DNA from: Actinomadura barringtoniae
GTDB taxonomy: Bacteria; Actinomycetota; Actinomycetes; Streptosporangiales; Streptosporangiaceae
DNA: 64,000 nucleotides
Direction: 5' to 3'
Assembly (NCBI RefSeq): GCF_017573505.1
Contig: NZ_JAGEOJ010000005.1
Span: 62,001 to 126,000, forward strand
In this document: in pieces, positions 1-8,134 of the stretch
How the letters are laid out: each line of letters starts with the position of its first letter
How positions within the stretch are numbered: the first letter of the stretch is position 1
Made by a program: the position numbers and the translations under genes
The notes under the pieces: generated by a model
What the model was told of the DNA's origin: nothing
Database searches by the model: none
What the model saw: the letters and a program-made list of their open reading frames with translations, nothing else

Positions 1-306
1 GTCGGCAAGGCCGCGCTCGCCGCGCAGGCCCAGACCCCGCCCGGCCGGCGCCTGGTCGGGCTGGTCGCGCAGGGCCGCCGGGCGCCGCGCAAGGGGTACG
101 AGGTGGTCACGTCGGACGGCACGCCGTGCGGTGTCGTGACGAGCGGCGCTCCTTCGCCCACACTGGGCAAGCCGATCGCCATGGCCTACGTCGACAGCGC
201 CGTGCTGGACACCGAGCCGGCGGCCGGTCTGGCGGTGGACGTGCGCGGCCGGCGGGAGCCGGTCGACGTCGTGGACCTGCCCTTCTACAAGCGTCAAGCG
301 TCCTGA
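1..306 (+). CDS. gcvT: Aminomethyltransferase (glycine cleavage T protein), C-terminal part
   Basis: The frame is open from the first base and ends at a TGA at 304-306, so only about the last 100 residues are visible. They look like the C-terminal barrel of GcvT: a G-x-V-T-S-G-x-x-S-P-T stretch, then an alanine/valine-rich strand and a typical ending around LPFYK. In the family this protein moves the methylene group from the aminomethyl-lipoyl arm of GcvH to tetrahydrofolate and releases ammonia. The gcvH gene starts 55 bases downstream, which supports the call. The N-terminal folate-binding part lies outside the window. Confidence 0.9.
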   Translation, partial: VGKAALAAQAQTPPGRRLVGLVAQGRRAPRKGYEVVTSDGTPCGVVTSGAPSPTLGKPIAMAYVDSAVLDTEPAAGLAVDVRGRREPVDVVDLPFYKRQAS

Positions 307-361
307 GAGTTCTGAGAAGACAGCGTTCTGAGAAGACCTGGATCTGGGAGAGAGAACAATC

Positions 362-754
362 GTGAGCGTTCCGGAGCAGCTCCGTTACAGCGAAGAGCAC
401 GAGTGGGTGTCGGGTCTCGAGGGTGAGGGCGGCGGCATCGTCACCGTCGGCATCACCCAGCACGCGGCGGACGCGCTGGGCGAGATCGTCTACCTCGAGC
501 TGACCCCCGGCGAGGGCGACACCGTGGAGGCGGGCGAGACCTGCGGCGAGGTCGAGTCGACCAAGTCGGTCAGCGACCTGTACTCCCCGGTGAGCGGCGA
601 GATCACGGCGATCAACTCGTCGGTGATCGACGAGCCCAAGGTGATCAACGACGACCCGTACGGCGAGGGCTGGATCTTCAAGGTGCGGGTCAGCGACGAG
701 CCCGGCGACCTGCTGGACGCCGAGGCCTACAACAAGCTGATCGAGGAGAGCTGA
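362..754 (+). CDS. gcvH: Glycine cleavage system H protein
   Basis: This 130-residue lipoyl carrier starts at GTG, preceded by a GGGAGAGAG ribosome site at about 346-354. It shuttles the aminomethyl group between the P, T and L proteins of the glycine cleavage complex. The lipoylation motif ESTKSV is present, with the acceptor lysine at about residue 68, inside the usual beta-sandwich ([13 protein letters not shown] strand before it, SPVSGEI after). Length is normal for the family. It lies between gcvT and glyA, only 2 bases before glyA, so the three are probably one transcript. Confidence 0.97.
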   Translation: MSVPEQLRYSEEHEWVSGLEGEGGGIVTVGITQHAADALGEIVYLELTPGEGDTVEAGETCGEVESTKSVSDLYSPVSGEITAINSSVIDEPKVINDDPYGEGWIFKVRVSDEPGDLLDAEAYNKLIEES

Positions 755-756
755 GC

Positions 757-2013
757 ATGACGCTGTTCGACTCCCTGGCCACCGTCGACCCCGAGGTGGC
801 GGAGGCGGTCGGCCAGGAGCTGAACCGCCAGCAGTCCACGCTCGAGATGATCGCCTCGGAGAACTTCGCGCCGGTCTCGGTGCTGGAGGCGCAGGGTTCG
901 GTCCTCACCAACAAGTACGCCGAGGGCTACCCGGGCAGGCGCTACTACGGCGGCTGCGAGTACGTCGACGTCACCGAGCAGCTGGCGATCGACCGGGCCA
1001 AGGCGCTGTTCGGCGCCGAGCACGCGAACGTGCAGCCGCACAGCGGCGCGCAGGCCAACACCGCGGTCTACTTCGCCCTGCTCCAGCACGGCGACACGAT
1101 CCTCGGGCTGGACCTGGCGCACGGCGGGCACCTCACGCACGGCATGCGGCTGAACTACTCCGGCAAGACGCTGAACGTGGTGCCCTACCACGTGCGCGCG
1201 GAGGACGGCCTGGTCGACATGGACGAGGTGGCGGCACTGGCGGCCGAGCACCAGCCCAAGATGATCGTGGCGGGCTGGTCGGCGTACCCGCGGCAGCTGG
1301 ACTTCGCCGCGTTCCGCGAGATCGCCGACTCGGTCGGCGCGCTGCTGATGGTCGACATGGCGCACTTCGCGGGCCTGGTGGCCGCGGGCCTGCACCCGTC
1401 GCCCGTGCCGCACGCCGACATCGTGACGACCACGACGCACAAGACGCTCGGCGGTCCGCGCGGCGGCCTGATCCTCGCCCGCGAGGAGTACGGCAAGAAG
1501 ATCAACTCCGCGGTCTTCCCCGGCATGCAGGGCGGGCCGCTGGAGCACGTGATCGCGGCCAAGGCGGTGGCGCTCAAGGTCGCCGCCTCCGACGAGTTCA
1601 AGGACCGCCAGCGGCGCACGATCGACGGCGCCCGGATCCTCGCCGAGCGGCTGCTCGCCGAGGACTCGGCCAAGGCCGGCGTGAAGGTGCTCACCGGCGG
1701 CACGGACGTGCATCTGGTCCTGGTCGACCTGGTGGACTCCGAACTCACCGGCCGCGACGCCGAGGACCGGCTGCACTCGGTCGGCATCACGGTGAACCGC
1801 AACGCGGTGCCGAACGACCCGCGCCCGCCGATGGTGACGTCGGGGCTGCGGATCGGTACGCCCGCGCTGGCGACCCGCGGGTTCGGCGCCGACGACTTCC
1901 GCGAGGTGGCGGACGTCATCGCGCTGGCCCTCCAGCCGTCCTTCGACGCCGAGGCACTGTCGGCTCGGGTCAAGGCGCTGGCGGACAAGCACCCCCTGTA
2001 CCCCAACCTGTAG
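757..2013 (+). CDS. glyA: Serine hydroxymethyltransferase
   Basis: The 418-residue product is full length. It interconverts glycine plus methylene-THF with serine plus THF, using PLP. The PLP lysine is in [14 protein letters not shown] at about residue 229, and SENFAP, the HSGAQAN stretch and DMAHFAGL are the usual cofactor and substrate motifs. It starts 2 bases after gcvH. With the glycine cleavage system just upstream this favours serine formation from two glycines, and sdaA downstream can then remove the serine. It is followed by a strong hairpin at 2019-2050. Confidence 0.98.
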   Translation: MTLFDSLATVDPEVAEAVGQELNRQQSTLEMIASENFAPVSVLEAQGSVLTNKYAEGYPGRRYYGGCEYVDVTEQLAIDRAKALFGAEHANVQPHSGAQANTAVYFALLQHGDTILGLDLAHGGHLTHGMRLNYSGKTLNVVPYHVRAEDGLVDMDEVAALAAEHQPKMIVAGWSAYPRQLDFAAFREIADSVGALLMVDMAHFAGLVAAGLHPSPVPHADIVTTTTHKTLGGPRGGLILAREEYGKKINSAVFPGMQGGPLEHVIAAKAVALKVAASDEFKDRQRRTIDGARILAERLLAEDSAKAGVKVLTGGTDVHLVLVDLVDSELTGRDAEDRLHSVGITVNRNAVPNDPRPPMVTSGLRIGTPALATRGFGADDFREVADVIALALQPSFDAEALSARVKALADKHPLYPNL

Positions 2014-2018
2014 TGACG

Positions 2019-2050
2019 CGGCTCCCCGCCGTTCGCTCGGCGGGGAGCCG
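2019..2050 (+). terminator. Hairpin after glyA
   Basis: Perfect 13-bp arms (CGGCTCCCCGCCG and its complement) flank a 6-base loop, 5 bases after the glyA stop. There is no T-run, as is common for actinobacterial terminators. It is followed at once by a smaller hairpin (GGCTACG/CGTAGCC, 2050-2067), then the sdaA ribosome site. It may be a full terminator or an attenuator that lowers sdaA expression relative to glyA. Confidence 0.7.
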
Positions 2051-2088
2051 GCTACGACGGCGTAGCCAAGCAGTGACGAGGTAGCACC

Positions 2089-3462
2089 ATGGCGATCAGC
2101 GTTTTCGACCTCTTCAAGATCGGTATCGGCCCCTCCTCCTCCCACACCGGCGGCCCGATGGCCGCGGCCCACCGCTTCGCCCGCGGCCTCGACCGCGACG
2201 GCATCCTGGAGAAGACGGCCACCGTCCAGGCGACCCTCTACGGATCACTCGGCCTCACCGGCAAGGGTCATGGCAGCGACAAGGCCGTCATGCTGGGCCT
2301 TGAGGGCGACAAGCCCGAGCAGGTGGACGTCGACACCGCCGACGACCGCGTCGCGGCGATCCGCGAGCGCGGCACCCTCAATCTCTTCGGCCACCACGAC
2401 ATCCCGTTCGTGGTCGGCGAGCACCTGGTCTTCGAGCGCAAGCAGTCGCTGCCGGGCCACCCGAACGGCATGCGCTTCACCGCCCTCTCCCCCGACGGCA
2501 CCGAGCTGCGTTCCAAGGTCTTCTACTCGGTCGGCGGCGGCTTCATCGTGGACGAGAACGCCACCGGCGCCGACCGCATCAAGCCCGACGACACCGTTCT
2601 GCCGCACCGCTTCGACACCGCCGCCGAGTTGCTGGAGCGCTGCCGCGAGACGGGCCTGTCGATCTCCGCGCTGATGATGGAGAACGAGAAGGCGTTCGGC
2701 CGCACCGAGGGCGAGATCAAGACGGGCCTGATCGACCTGTGGCACGTCATGCAGGCCTGCGTGGAGCGCGGCTGCACCCGCGAGGGCCTGCTCCCGGGCG
2801 GGCTCAAGGTCCGCCGCCGCGCGCCCCAGCTGCACCGGCAGCTGTCCTGCGAGGAGCCCGCCGACCCGCTGCACGCGATGGACTGGGTGACGCTGTTCGC
2901 GCTGGCCGTCAACGAGGAGAACGCCGCGGGGGGCCGCATCGTCACGGCCCCCACCAACGGCGCCGCCGGGATCATCCCGGCCGTGCTGCACTACTACGCC
3001 AAGTTCGTTCCCGGCGCCTCCGACGAGGGCGCCGTCCGCTTCCTCCTCACCGCCGGAGCCATCGGCGTCCTGTTCAAGCAGAACGCCAGCATCTCCGGCG
3101 CCGAGGTCGGCTGCCAGGGCGAGGTCGGCTCGGCCTGCTCGATGGCCGCCGCGGGCCTCACCGAGGTCATGGGCGGCACGCCCGAGCAGGTCGAGAACGC
3201 CGCCGAGATCGGCATCGAGCACAACCTCGGCCTCACCTGCGACCCGGTGGGCGGCCTGGTCCAGGTCCCGTGCATCGAACGGAACGCGGTGGGCGCCATC
3301 AAGTCGATCAGCGCCACCCGCATATCGCTGCGCGGCGACGGCCGCCACTTCGTCTCCCTCGACCGCGCCATCAAGACGATGCGCGACACCGGCCGGGACA
3401 TGCTCGACAAGTACAAGGAGACCAGTCGCGGCGGCCTCGCCGTCAACGTCATCGAGTGCTGA
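2089..3462 (+). CDS. sdaA: L-serine ammonia-lyase (single-chain, iron-sulfur type)
   Basis: The 457-residue product deaminates L-serine to pyruvate with an oxygen-sensitive 4Fe-4S cluster. The beta domain begins with the family motif [20 protein letters not shown]. The alpha domain has [14 protein letters not shown], the [16 protein letters not shown] segment and [17 protein letters not shown], which together hold the conserved cysteines. A GAGG ribosome site lies at 2078-2081. Its position after gcvH and glyA suggests a glycine to serine to pyruvate route. Both domains are fused, as is usual outside Bacillus. Confidence 0.95.
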   Translation: MAISVFDLFKIGIGPSSSHTGGPMAAAHRFARGLDRDGILEKTATVQATLYGSLGLTGKGHGSDKAVMLGLEGDKPEQVDVDTADDRVAAIRERGTLNLFGHHDIPFVVGEHLVFERKQSLPGHPNGMRFTALSPDGTELRSKVFYSVGGGFIVDENATGADRIKPDDTVLPHRFDTAAELLERCRETGLSISALMMENEKAFGRTEGEIKTGLIDLWHVMQACVERGCTREGLLPGGLKVRRRAPQLHRQLSCEEPADPLHAMDWVTLFALAVNEENAAGGRIVTAPTNGAAGIIPAVLHYYAKFVPGASDEGAVRFLLTAGAIGVLFKQNASISGAEVGCQGEVGSACSMAAAGLTEVMGGTPEQVENAAEIGIEHNLGLTCDPVGGLVQVPCIERNAVGAIKSISATRISLRGDGRHFVSLDRAIKTMRDTGRDMLDKYKETSRGGLAVNVIEC

Positions 3463-3482
3463 CCCTCATCCGGCGCTGAACC

Positions 3483-4034
3483 TCATCGGCCGCTGACGAT
3501 GCGCGTGGCCTCGTCGGCGAGCTGATCGCCGACGGGGTCCACGTCGATGTCGAGGGTGACCATCAGCCCGGCCAGCATCGTGTAGTAGCCCACGACCAGG
3601 ACGAGCTCGGTGATCTGCCGCGCCGGGAAGTGCCGCAGCAGTCCGTCGATGTCGGTGACCGGCTGTCTCATCAGCAGCCGGTCGGCCAGCCCGAGGGCGA
3701 GCCGGTCCGGTCCGGCGAAGGCGTCCAGGTCCAGGTCCCGTACGGCCCGGATCTGCTCGTCGCCCGCGCCGACCCGCCGCGCGAACGGCTCGTGCTGGAT
3801 CCACTCGTAGTCCGCGCCGGTCCGCCGCGCCACCCACAGGATGGTGAGCTCCCGGATCCTGGCGTCCAGTTCCAGGGTGGTCAGCAGCGCCCGGCCGAGG
3901 CCGATGATCGGCGCCGTGGTGGTCGGCGCGTGCGCCGCCATCGTGAAGATGTTGAGCGGTGCGGGCAGCGCGGCGATCGCCTCTTCGGCCTCGGGCGGCA
4001 GCGCCGTGAGGTCGGGGAACGGGATCCGCGCCAT
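3483..4034 (-). CDS. Carboxymuconolactone decarboxylase/AhpD-like protein
   Basis: This 183-residue protein begins MARIPFPDLTALPPEAEEA. It has the all-helical AhpD/CMD pattern: LRELTIL-like helix, then a YEWIQHEPFARRVG helix carrying the conserved Glu and His. The CxxC of true AhpD is absent, so peroxidase activity by that route is not supported; it resembles the many actinobacterial CMD-type proteins of unknown substrate. Its ATG overlaps the stop of the upstream EF-hand gene by one base (TGATG), so the two are translationally coupled. The start was chosen by that overlap and by the homologous N-terminus. Confidence 0.8.
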   Translation of the reverse strand: MARIPFPDLTALPPEAEEAIAALPAPLNIFTMAAHAPTTTAPIIGLGRALLTTLELDARIRELTILWVARRTGADYEWIQHEPFARRVGAGDEQIRAVRDLDLDAFAGPDRLALGLADRLLMRQPVTDIDGLLRHFPARQITELVLVVGYYTMLAGLMVTLDIDVDPVGDQLADEATRIVSGR

Positions 4035-4579
4035 CAGAGGGTCCCGAACATCGCGTTGCCCGGGGCGTTCGGGTCGAGGCTCAGGTAGAAGTCCCGGTCG
4101 GCCTCGAAGACCTCCTGAACGGTCAGGTAGCCGTCGCCGTCGGTGTCGACGAGCGTGAAGAAGGTGTCGGCCTCCTCGTCGCTGATGCCCATGCCGCGGC
4201 CGAGGGCGCGTACCTCGTCGGGCGAGAGCCGCCCGTCGCCGCTGGTGTCGGCGAGCGCGACGACGGCCTTGGTGACGGGCAGGATGGCGCGTTCGAAGCC
4301 GCCGTCCCTGTTGAGCACGCCGCCGACCACGGCGTTCTGGAACTCCTCCGGGCTGACCCGGCCGTCGCCGTCGGTGTCGGAGGTCATCGCGAGGGCGCGC
4401 CACAGCACCTGGTAGCCGCGCCGCAGGGCGACGGCCCGCTCGGAGCCGGGCGGCTCGTCGAAGATCTGGAGGATCCGGTCGACCAGCTTGTCGTAGTCCT
4501 CCCCGGTGATGTAGCCGTCGCCGTCGAAGTCCAGGAGCTGGAACCGCTTGGCGAGCTTGCGCGCGATCAGGGTGTCCAC
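4034..4579 (-). CDS. Four-EF-hand calcium-binding protein
   Basis: About 181 residues from the GTG at 4579. Four canonical EF loops are visible: DFDGDGYITGED (about 17-28), DTDGDGRVSPEE (68-79), DTSGDGRLSPDE (111-122) and DTDGDGYLTVQE (145-156). All have acidic residues at positions 1, 3, 5 and 12. This is the calerythrin/calsymin-like layout known from actinomycetes, a cytoplasmic calcium buffer or sensor. A TTG at 4597 behind GGAAGGAAGAAGA is an alternative start. It is coupled to the CMD-type gene downstream, so the pair probably acts together, but the partner function is unknown. Confidence 0.88.
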   Translation of the reverse strand: MDTLIARKLAKRFQLLDFDGDGYITGEDYDKLVDRILQIFDEPPGSERAVALRRGYQVLWRALAMTSDTDGDGRVSPEEFQNAVVGGVLNRDGGFERAILPVTKAVVALADTSGDGRLSPDEVRALGRGMGISDEEADTFFTLVDTDGDGYLTVQEVFEADRDFYLSLDPNAPGNAMFGTL

Positions 4580-4636
4580 CGCGTGGGCTGTCCTCAATCT
4601 TCTTCCTTCCCTCGTGACGCACAGTGAAGATCTGTG

Positions 4637-4661
4637 TCTCACTTAACGACAGGGAGTGAGA
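4637..4661. promoter_or_regulatory. Inverted repeat upstream of the EF-hand gene
   Basis: TCTCACT and AGTGAGA (7-bp arms, 11-base spacer) lie 58 bases upstream of the EF-hand start. The half-site CTCACT/AGTGAG is the same as in the palindrome before the thiolase at 6445-6461, but with wider spacing. A second inverted repeat, GAACCGTTC/GAACGGTTC with a 10-base spacer, lies at 4672-4699 between this gene and the HxlR gene. Either may be an operator; the binding protein is unknown. Confidence 0.4.
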
Positions 4662-4711
4662 TCGGTACAGGGAACCGTTCGTCATGGTCGGAACGGTTCA
4701 CAGGCCGGGCG

Positions 4712-5155
4712 TCAGGACGTTCGGGCGCCCCGGCCCTCGGGGTGGCCGCCCTCGCTCGCCGGGCGGCCGCAGTGGCCGCAGACCAGGACGGGGTCGAGGC
4801 GTTCGCCGCAGGTGTGGATCCAGCGGACCGGCGGGTCCTCGGGGTTCAGGTGCCGGTCGCCCCACTTCATGAGGACGGCCAGCACGTCGCTCAGCTCGCG
4901 GCCGGCGGAGGTCAGGTGGTACTCGTGGCGGGCGGGGTGCTCGCTGTAGAGCTCGCGCCGGATCAGCCCGGCGGCCTCCAGCTTGCGGAGCCGGACGGTG
5001 AGGATGTCGCGGGACGCGCCGGTGTTGCGGGCGATGCCGTCGAAGCGGCGCACGCCGTAGATCAGCTCCCGGATGACCAGCAGCGTCCAGCGCTCGCCGA
5101 CGACCTGGAGTGCGTCGGCGACCGAGCATTCGCGCGGGTCGGCGTCCTTGGGCAT
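4712..5155 (-). CDS. HxlR-family winged-helix regulator
   Basis: About 147 residues. The HxlR hallmarks are CSVADALQVVGERWTLLVIREL (N-terminal cysteine and helix 1-2), then FDGIARNTGASRDILTVRLRKLEAAGLIRR, the recognition helix and wing. The C-terminal tail has CGHCG after the usual domain, a possible metal or redox site. HxlR proteins often sense aldehydes or electrophiles through the N-terminal cysteine. An upstream ATG at 5167 would add four residues. The gene ends 99 bases after the thiolase on the same strand and may regulate it. Confidence 0.85.
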   Translation of the reverse strand: MPKDADPRECSVADALQVVGERWTLLVIRELIYGVRRFDGIARNTGASRDILTVRLRKLEAAGLIRRELYSEHPARHEYHLTSAGRELSDVLAVLMKWGDRHLNPEDPPVRWIHTCGERLDPVLVCGHCGRPASEGGHPEGRGARTS

Positions 5156-5253
5156 AGCGATCAGCATAGGTGGGCGGGCCGGCCGGAACGGCCGGCCCGC
5201 GGTGTCCTCCGAGGGGGGACGACCCCCCACACCCCCCGCATCGCTTCGCGGTG

Positions 5254-6417
5254 TCAGAGGAGCTCGAGAACGGTCGCGTTGGCCAGGCCGCCCGCCTCGC
5301 ACATGGTCTGGAGTCCGTAGCGGGCGCCGCGGTCCTCCATGGCGTGCACGAGGGTGGTCATGATGCGGGCGCCGCTGGCGCCGAGCGGGTGGCCGATGGC
5401 GATCGCGCCGCCGCGCACATTGACCTTGTCCAGGTCGGCGCCGGTCTCGTGCTGCCAGGCCAGCACGACGGGCGAGAACGCCTCGTTCACCTCGAAGAGG
5501 CCGATGTCGGCGAGCGAGAGGTTCGCGCGGGCCAGCACCTTCTCGGTGGCGGGGATGATCGCGGTGAGCATCAGCAGCGGGTCGTCGCCCACGACGGCGA
5601 ACGAGTGGAAGCGGGCGCGCGGGCGCAGGCCGAGGCGGCGGGCGGTCTCGGCCTCCATGGTGAGCAGCGCGGCGGCGCCGTCGTTGATCGGGGAGGCGTT
5701 GCCCGCGGTCACCTGCCAGGTGATCTCGGGGAACCGCTCCTCGAACATCGGGTGGTGGTAGGCGGGCTTCAGCCCGGCGAGCGCCTCCAGGGAGGTTCCC
5801 GGCCGAATGGTCTCGTCGCGCTGCCCCGTCCAGGCGACCTCGCGGTCGAACTCGCCGCGCTCCCACGCGGCGGCGGCGCGGCGGTGCGACTCCAGCGCGA
5901 ACGCGTCCAGGTCGGTGCGGTCGAGCTTCCAGCGGGCGGTGATCAGCTCGGCGCTGATGCCCTGGCCGACCAGGCCCTCGGGGTAGCGGCCCGCGAGGTT
6001 CTTGCCGAACGGGTCGCTGCCGGGCAGGACGTTGCTGCCCATCGGCACGCGCGACATCGACTCGACGCCGCACGCGATCGCGATGTCGTACGCGCCACTG
6101 ATCACGCCCTGCGCGGCGAAGTGCGCGGCCTGCTGGGACGAGCCGCACTGGCGGTCGACGGTGGTGGCCGGGACGCTCTCGGGGAAGCCGGCGGCGAGCA
6201 CGGCCTGGCGGGTGGCGTTGATCGCCTGCTCGCCGACCTGGGTCACGACGCCGCCCACGACGTCGTCGACCTGCGCCGGGTCGATGCCGGCGCGCTCGAC
6301 CAGCGTCTGGAGCGTGCGGGCCAGCAGGTCGACGGGGTGCTCGCCGTGCAGCGCACCGTTCGGCTTGCCCTTACCCACCGGCGTGCGGACCGCCTCGACG
6401 ATCACCGCGTCTCTCAT
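5254..6417 (-). CDS. Acetyl-CoA acyltransferase (thiolase)
   Basis: 387 residues from an ATG with a clear GAGGAGG ribosome site. Catalytic thiolase features are complete: nucleophilic Cys91 in VDRQCGSSQQAAHF, the NEAF motif, IGHPLGASGAR with the catalytic His, and a second cysteine in MCEAGGLANA. It catalyses the thiolytic step of fatty-acid or related beta-oxidation, or the reverse condensation. A longer frame reaches 6525, but residues before MRDAVIVEAVRTP do not fit the family. A palindrome 28 bases upstream suggests control by a TetR-type repressor. Confidence 0.93.
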   Translation of the reverse strand: MRDAVIVEAVRTPVGKGKPNGALHGEHPVDLLARTLQTLVERAGIDPAQVDDVVGGVVTQVGEQAINATRQAVLAAGFPESVPATTVDRQCGSSQQAAHFAAQGVISGAYDIAIACGVESMSRVPMGSNVLPGSDPFGKNLAGRYPEGLVGQGISAELITARWKLDRTDLDAFALESHRRAAAAWERGEFDREVAWTGQRDETIRPGTSLEALAGLKPAYHHPMFEERFPEITWQVTAGNASPINDGAAALLTMEAETARRLGLRPRARFHSFAVVGDDPLLMLTAIIPATEKVLARANLSLADIGLFEVNEAFSPVVLAWQHETGADLDKVNVRGGAIAIGHPLGASGARIMTTLVHAMEDRGARYGLQTMCEAGGLANATVLELL

Positions 6418-6444
6418 GGCCGACCTCCTCAGTCTGGTTTTCCT

Positions 6445-6461
6445 ACTCACTGGTAGTGAGT
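6445..6461. promoter_or_regulatory. Palindromic operator before the thiolase
   Basis: ACTCACT-GGT-AGTGAGT is a perfect 7-bp inverted repeat with a 3-base centre, 28 bases upstream of the thiolase ATG. The size and symmetry suit a TetR or GntR family repressor of fatty-acid genes. The cognate regulator is not obvious nearby. Confidence 0.6.
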
Positions 6462-6524
6462 GTGCGCCTGAGAGTTGGAAAACACAACCGACCGACCGCG
6501 TGGCGGCCGTCACACACATGAACA

Positions 6525-6556
6525 AGGGCCGTGGTGAACGTTCTCACCACGGCCCT
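6525..6556 (-). terminator. Strong hairpin terminator
   Basis: Perfect 13-bp arms (AGGGCCGTGGTGA and complement) flank a 6-base loop. Read on the minus strand the stem is followed by TTGTT, a weak U-tract. It lies 16 bases after the stop of the UGA-interrupted small frame at 6572-6742 and before the thiolase promoter, so it ends minus-strand transcription. Confidence 0.8.
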
Positions 6557-6571
6557 CGGCTGGGACGGGCC

Positions 6572-6742
6572 TCAGTGGAAGGGGCCCGAGTAGTTGTCCG
6601 TAGTTGCCCCCTGTGCGTCGAAGGGCTCCGACTTCGAGCCACCGTTTCCTGGAGCATCAAGCAAGCCTGTTCCCCCGTTCCCCTCGACGTAGAGCGGTCA
6701 CTTCGGACAGTAGCCCAGCAATCCGGAGACTTGGGGATTCAT
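6572..6742 (-). other. Short frame interrupted by one UGA, possible small recoded protein or leader
   Basis: The 358 bases between the thiolase and the gene at 6777 hold no ordinary gene. On the minus strand an ATG at 6742 opens a 14-codon peptide (MNPQVSGLLGYCPK), then TGA at 6698-6700, then 41 more codons in the same frame ending ...TTDNYSGPFH and TGA at 6572-6574. The second part has about 73 percent G/C at third positions and is coding-like. The frame ends 16 bases before the terminator at 6525-6556. The interrupted codon sits in Cys-Pro-Lys-UGA. Short coupled frames also exist in another register (GTG overlapping the UGA). Recoding, a leader peptide, an RNA gene, a sequencing error or chance are all open. 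Confidence 0.3.
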
Positions 6743-6776
6743 GACCCCAATAACACCCAAAGCCCTCACCAAGGTG

Positions 6777-7583
6777 TCAGGGTGTGACGGACATGTTGGA
6801 CAGCACGCGCGAGCCCAGGTCGGCGTCGCCCTCGACCTCGACATCGAAGGCCTGCGGCTCGCACCGGCCCGCCGCCAGTCGCGTGTAGGCCTCCCAGTCC
6901 ATCCGCAGCGACACCGTCGGGGTGCCCTCCACCTCGTCCGCCAGGCGCCCGCGGCCGTCGTCGCCCACCTTCACGAACGCCGTGAACGGCTGCTCGCGGC
7001 CGACGCGGAACTCCACCGACTGACCCGGCTTCGCGCCCGCCCGCTTGGCGACCACGACCGGCAGCCCGGGACGCAGGATCGTCAGCGCGCACGCGGCGGC
7101 GGGCGCGTCCAGGTTGCCCGGACGGCCGACGGCCCGGCGGACGTCCTGCTCGTGCACCCAGCAGTCGAACGCGCGGAACACCATGAACATCGAGTACGGC
7201 ACCTGGCGCCCGGTCGGCGCCGTCGTCAGCCCCTCCGGATCGATCTCCGGCAACCGCGCCATCCGCCGCTCGAGCACGTCGCGCAACTCGGCGAGCACCT
7301 CCTCGCCCGGCCTCCCCCGCCGCGCGTCGACGCCGACCTCGAGCATCCGCCCGAAGTCGTTGCGCACGTACGGCAACCCGTCCGGCAGCACGTGGTCGGG
7401 AGCGGGATCGCCGAGCAGCGCCGCCTCCACGCTGACCAGGTGCGAGACGACGTCCTTCACGCTCCAGCCCGGGCACTCGGTCGCCAGGTCCCACTCCGCG
7501 GTGCCGAACGACTCGCACAGCTCGATCGTGGACCGCAGCGTCTGCTCGAAGGCCGCGACGTTCGCCGACATCTCGGAAGTCAT
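6777..7583 (-). CDS. Maleylpyruvate isomerase family mycothiol-dependent enzyme
   Basis: 268 residues. The N-terminal DinB-like four-helix domain shows W-x-x-x-T-ECPGWSVKDVVSHLVS, with the His of the metal site, and later FRAFDCWVHEQDVRRAVGRPG with the second metal-binding His. The C-terminal part is an MDMPI C-domain (strand-rich, about 190-268). Enzymes of this fold use mycothiol, the actinobacterial thiol, as cofactor; the substrate here is unknown. The ATG at 7583 was chosen, because the longer frame to 7622 adds an unrelated N-terminus. Confidence 0.85.
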   Translation of the reverse strand: MTSEMSANVAAFEQTLRSTIELCESFGTAEWDLATECPGWSVKDVVSHLVSVEAALLGDPAPDHVLPDGLPYVRNDFGRMLEVGVDARRGRPGEEVLAELRDVLERRMARLPEIDPEGLTTAPTGRQVPYSMFMVFRAFDCWVHEQDVRRAVGRPGNLDAPAAACALTILRPGLPVVVAKRAGAKPGQSVEFRVGREQPFTAFVKVGDDGRGRLADEVEGTPTVSLRMDWEAYTRLAAGRCEPQAFDVEVEGDADLGSRVLSNMSVTP

Positions 7584-7593
7584 GGCGGCAACA

Positions 7594-8130
7594 CTAGGAC
7601 AGGCGTGCCTCGCGGTATACAAGGCGGAAGCGGACGACCACGGTGAGATCGTCCATCCCCATCGCCGCGCGGTAGCGCGCGGTGGGACCGAGTTCGAGCC
7701 CGCGGTAGACCTCGCCCAGCGGCGCGTCCTCGTCGCACAGCACGGTCATCACCAGCCGCGGCCTGGCCTTCGTCCCGGTGAGGCGGAGCTTCACGTCCTC
7801 GACGCCCGGCAGCACGCGGGCGTCCCGCAGCAGGTCGCCGCCCGCCGCACGCGCGAGCATCCGGGTCGGGCCGTCGAGCGCGGGCCGCAGCCGGCGGACG
7901 CCGTCGCGGCTCTGCCGCGTCACCCACACCAGCCCGGCGAGCATCACGGCCTCGCCGGCGCCCGCGACGACCGGCCAGAACCAGCCGGTCGTGTCCGCGT
8001 ACCGCCCGGCCGCCGGATCCAGCACGGGCCGCGCCGCGGGCCCGGGGCCGAACAGGCCCAGCCCCACGCACAGCGCCGCCACGCCCGCGCCCAGCAGCAC
8101 CAGCCCGGTCACCGCGATCCCGGCTCGCAT
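7594..8130 (-). CDS. amaP: AmaP-like alkaline shock membrane-anchor protein
   Basis: 178 residues: a short N-terminus, a transmembrane helix (about 5-27), a loop, a second helix (about 50-70), and then a cytoplasmic alpha/beta domain ending with VVVRFRLVY. In actinobacteria this protein occurs in operons with DUF6286 and Asp23/Gls24 proteins and anchors Asp23 to the membrane. Here it sits 4 bases after the DUF6286 gene, but no Asp23 gene is present beside it. It probably has an envelope-stress role; the assignment rests on architecture and context. Confidence 0.65.
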   Translation of the reverse strand: MRAGIAVTGLVLLGAGVAALCVGLGLFGPGPAARPVLDPAAGRYADTTGWFWPVVAGAGEAVMLAGLVWVTRQSRDGVRRLRPALDGPTRMLARAAGGDLLRDARVLPGVEDVKLRLTGTKARPRLVMTVLCDEDAPLGEVYRGLELGPTARYRAAMGMDDLTVVVRFRLVYREARLS

Positions 8131-8134
8131 CCGC

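Noticed and set aside
2019..2088. Glycine or serine riboswitch before sdaA
   Set aside because: The gap holds two simple hairpins only, too short for an aptamer.
3483..4685. One 400-residue protein joining the CMD protein with an upstream extension
   Set aside because: The extension is the EF-hand gene read in another frame; the EF-hand frame has four perfect loops, and the CMD frame has its own coupled ATG.
5170..6456. 428-residue plus-strand frame
   Set aside because: Antisense to the thiolase, whose catalytic residues are intact.
6557..6776. 6C-type actinobacterial RNA
   Set aside because: C-runs are five at most and there are no paired hairpins with C-rich loops; the coding-like frame on the minus strand explains more.
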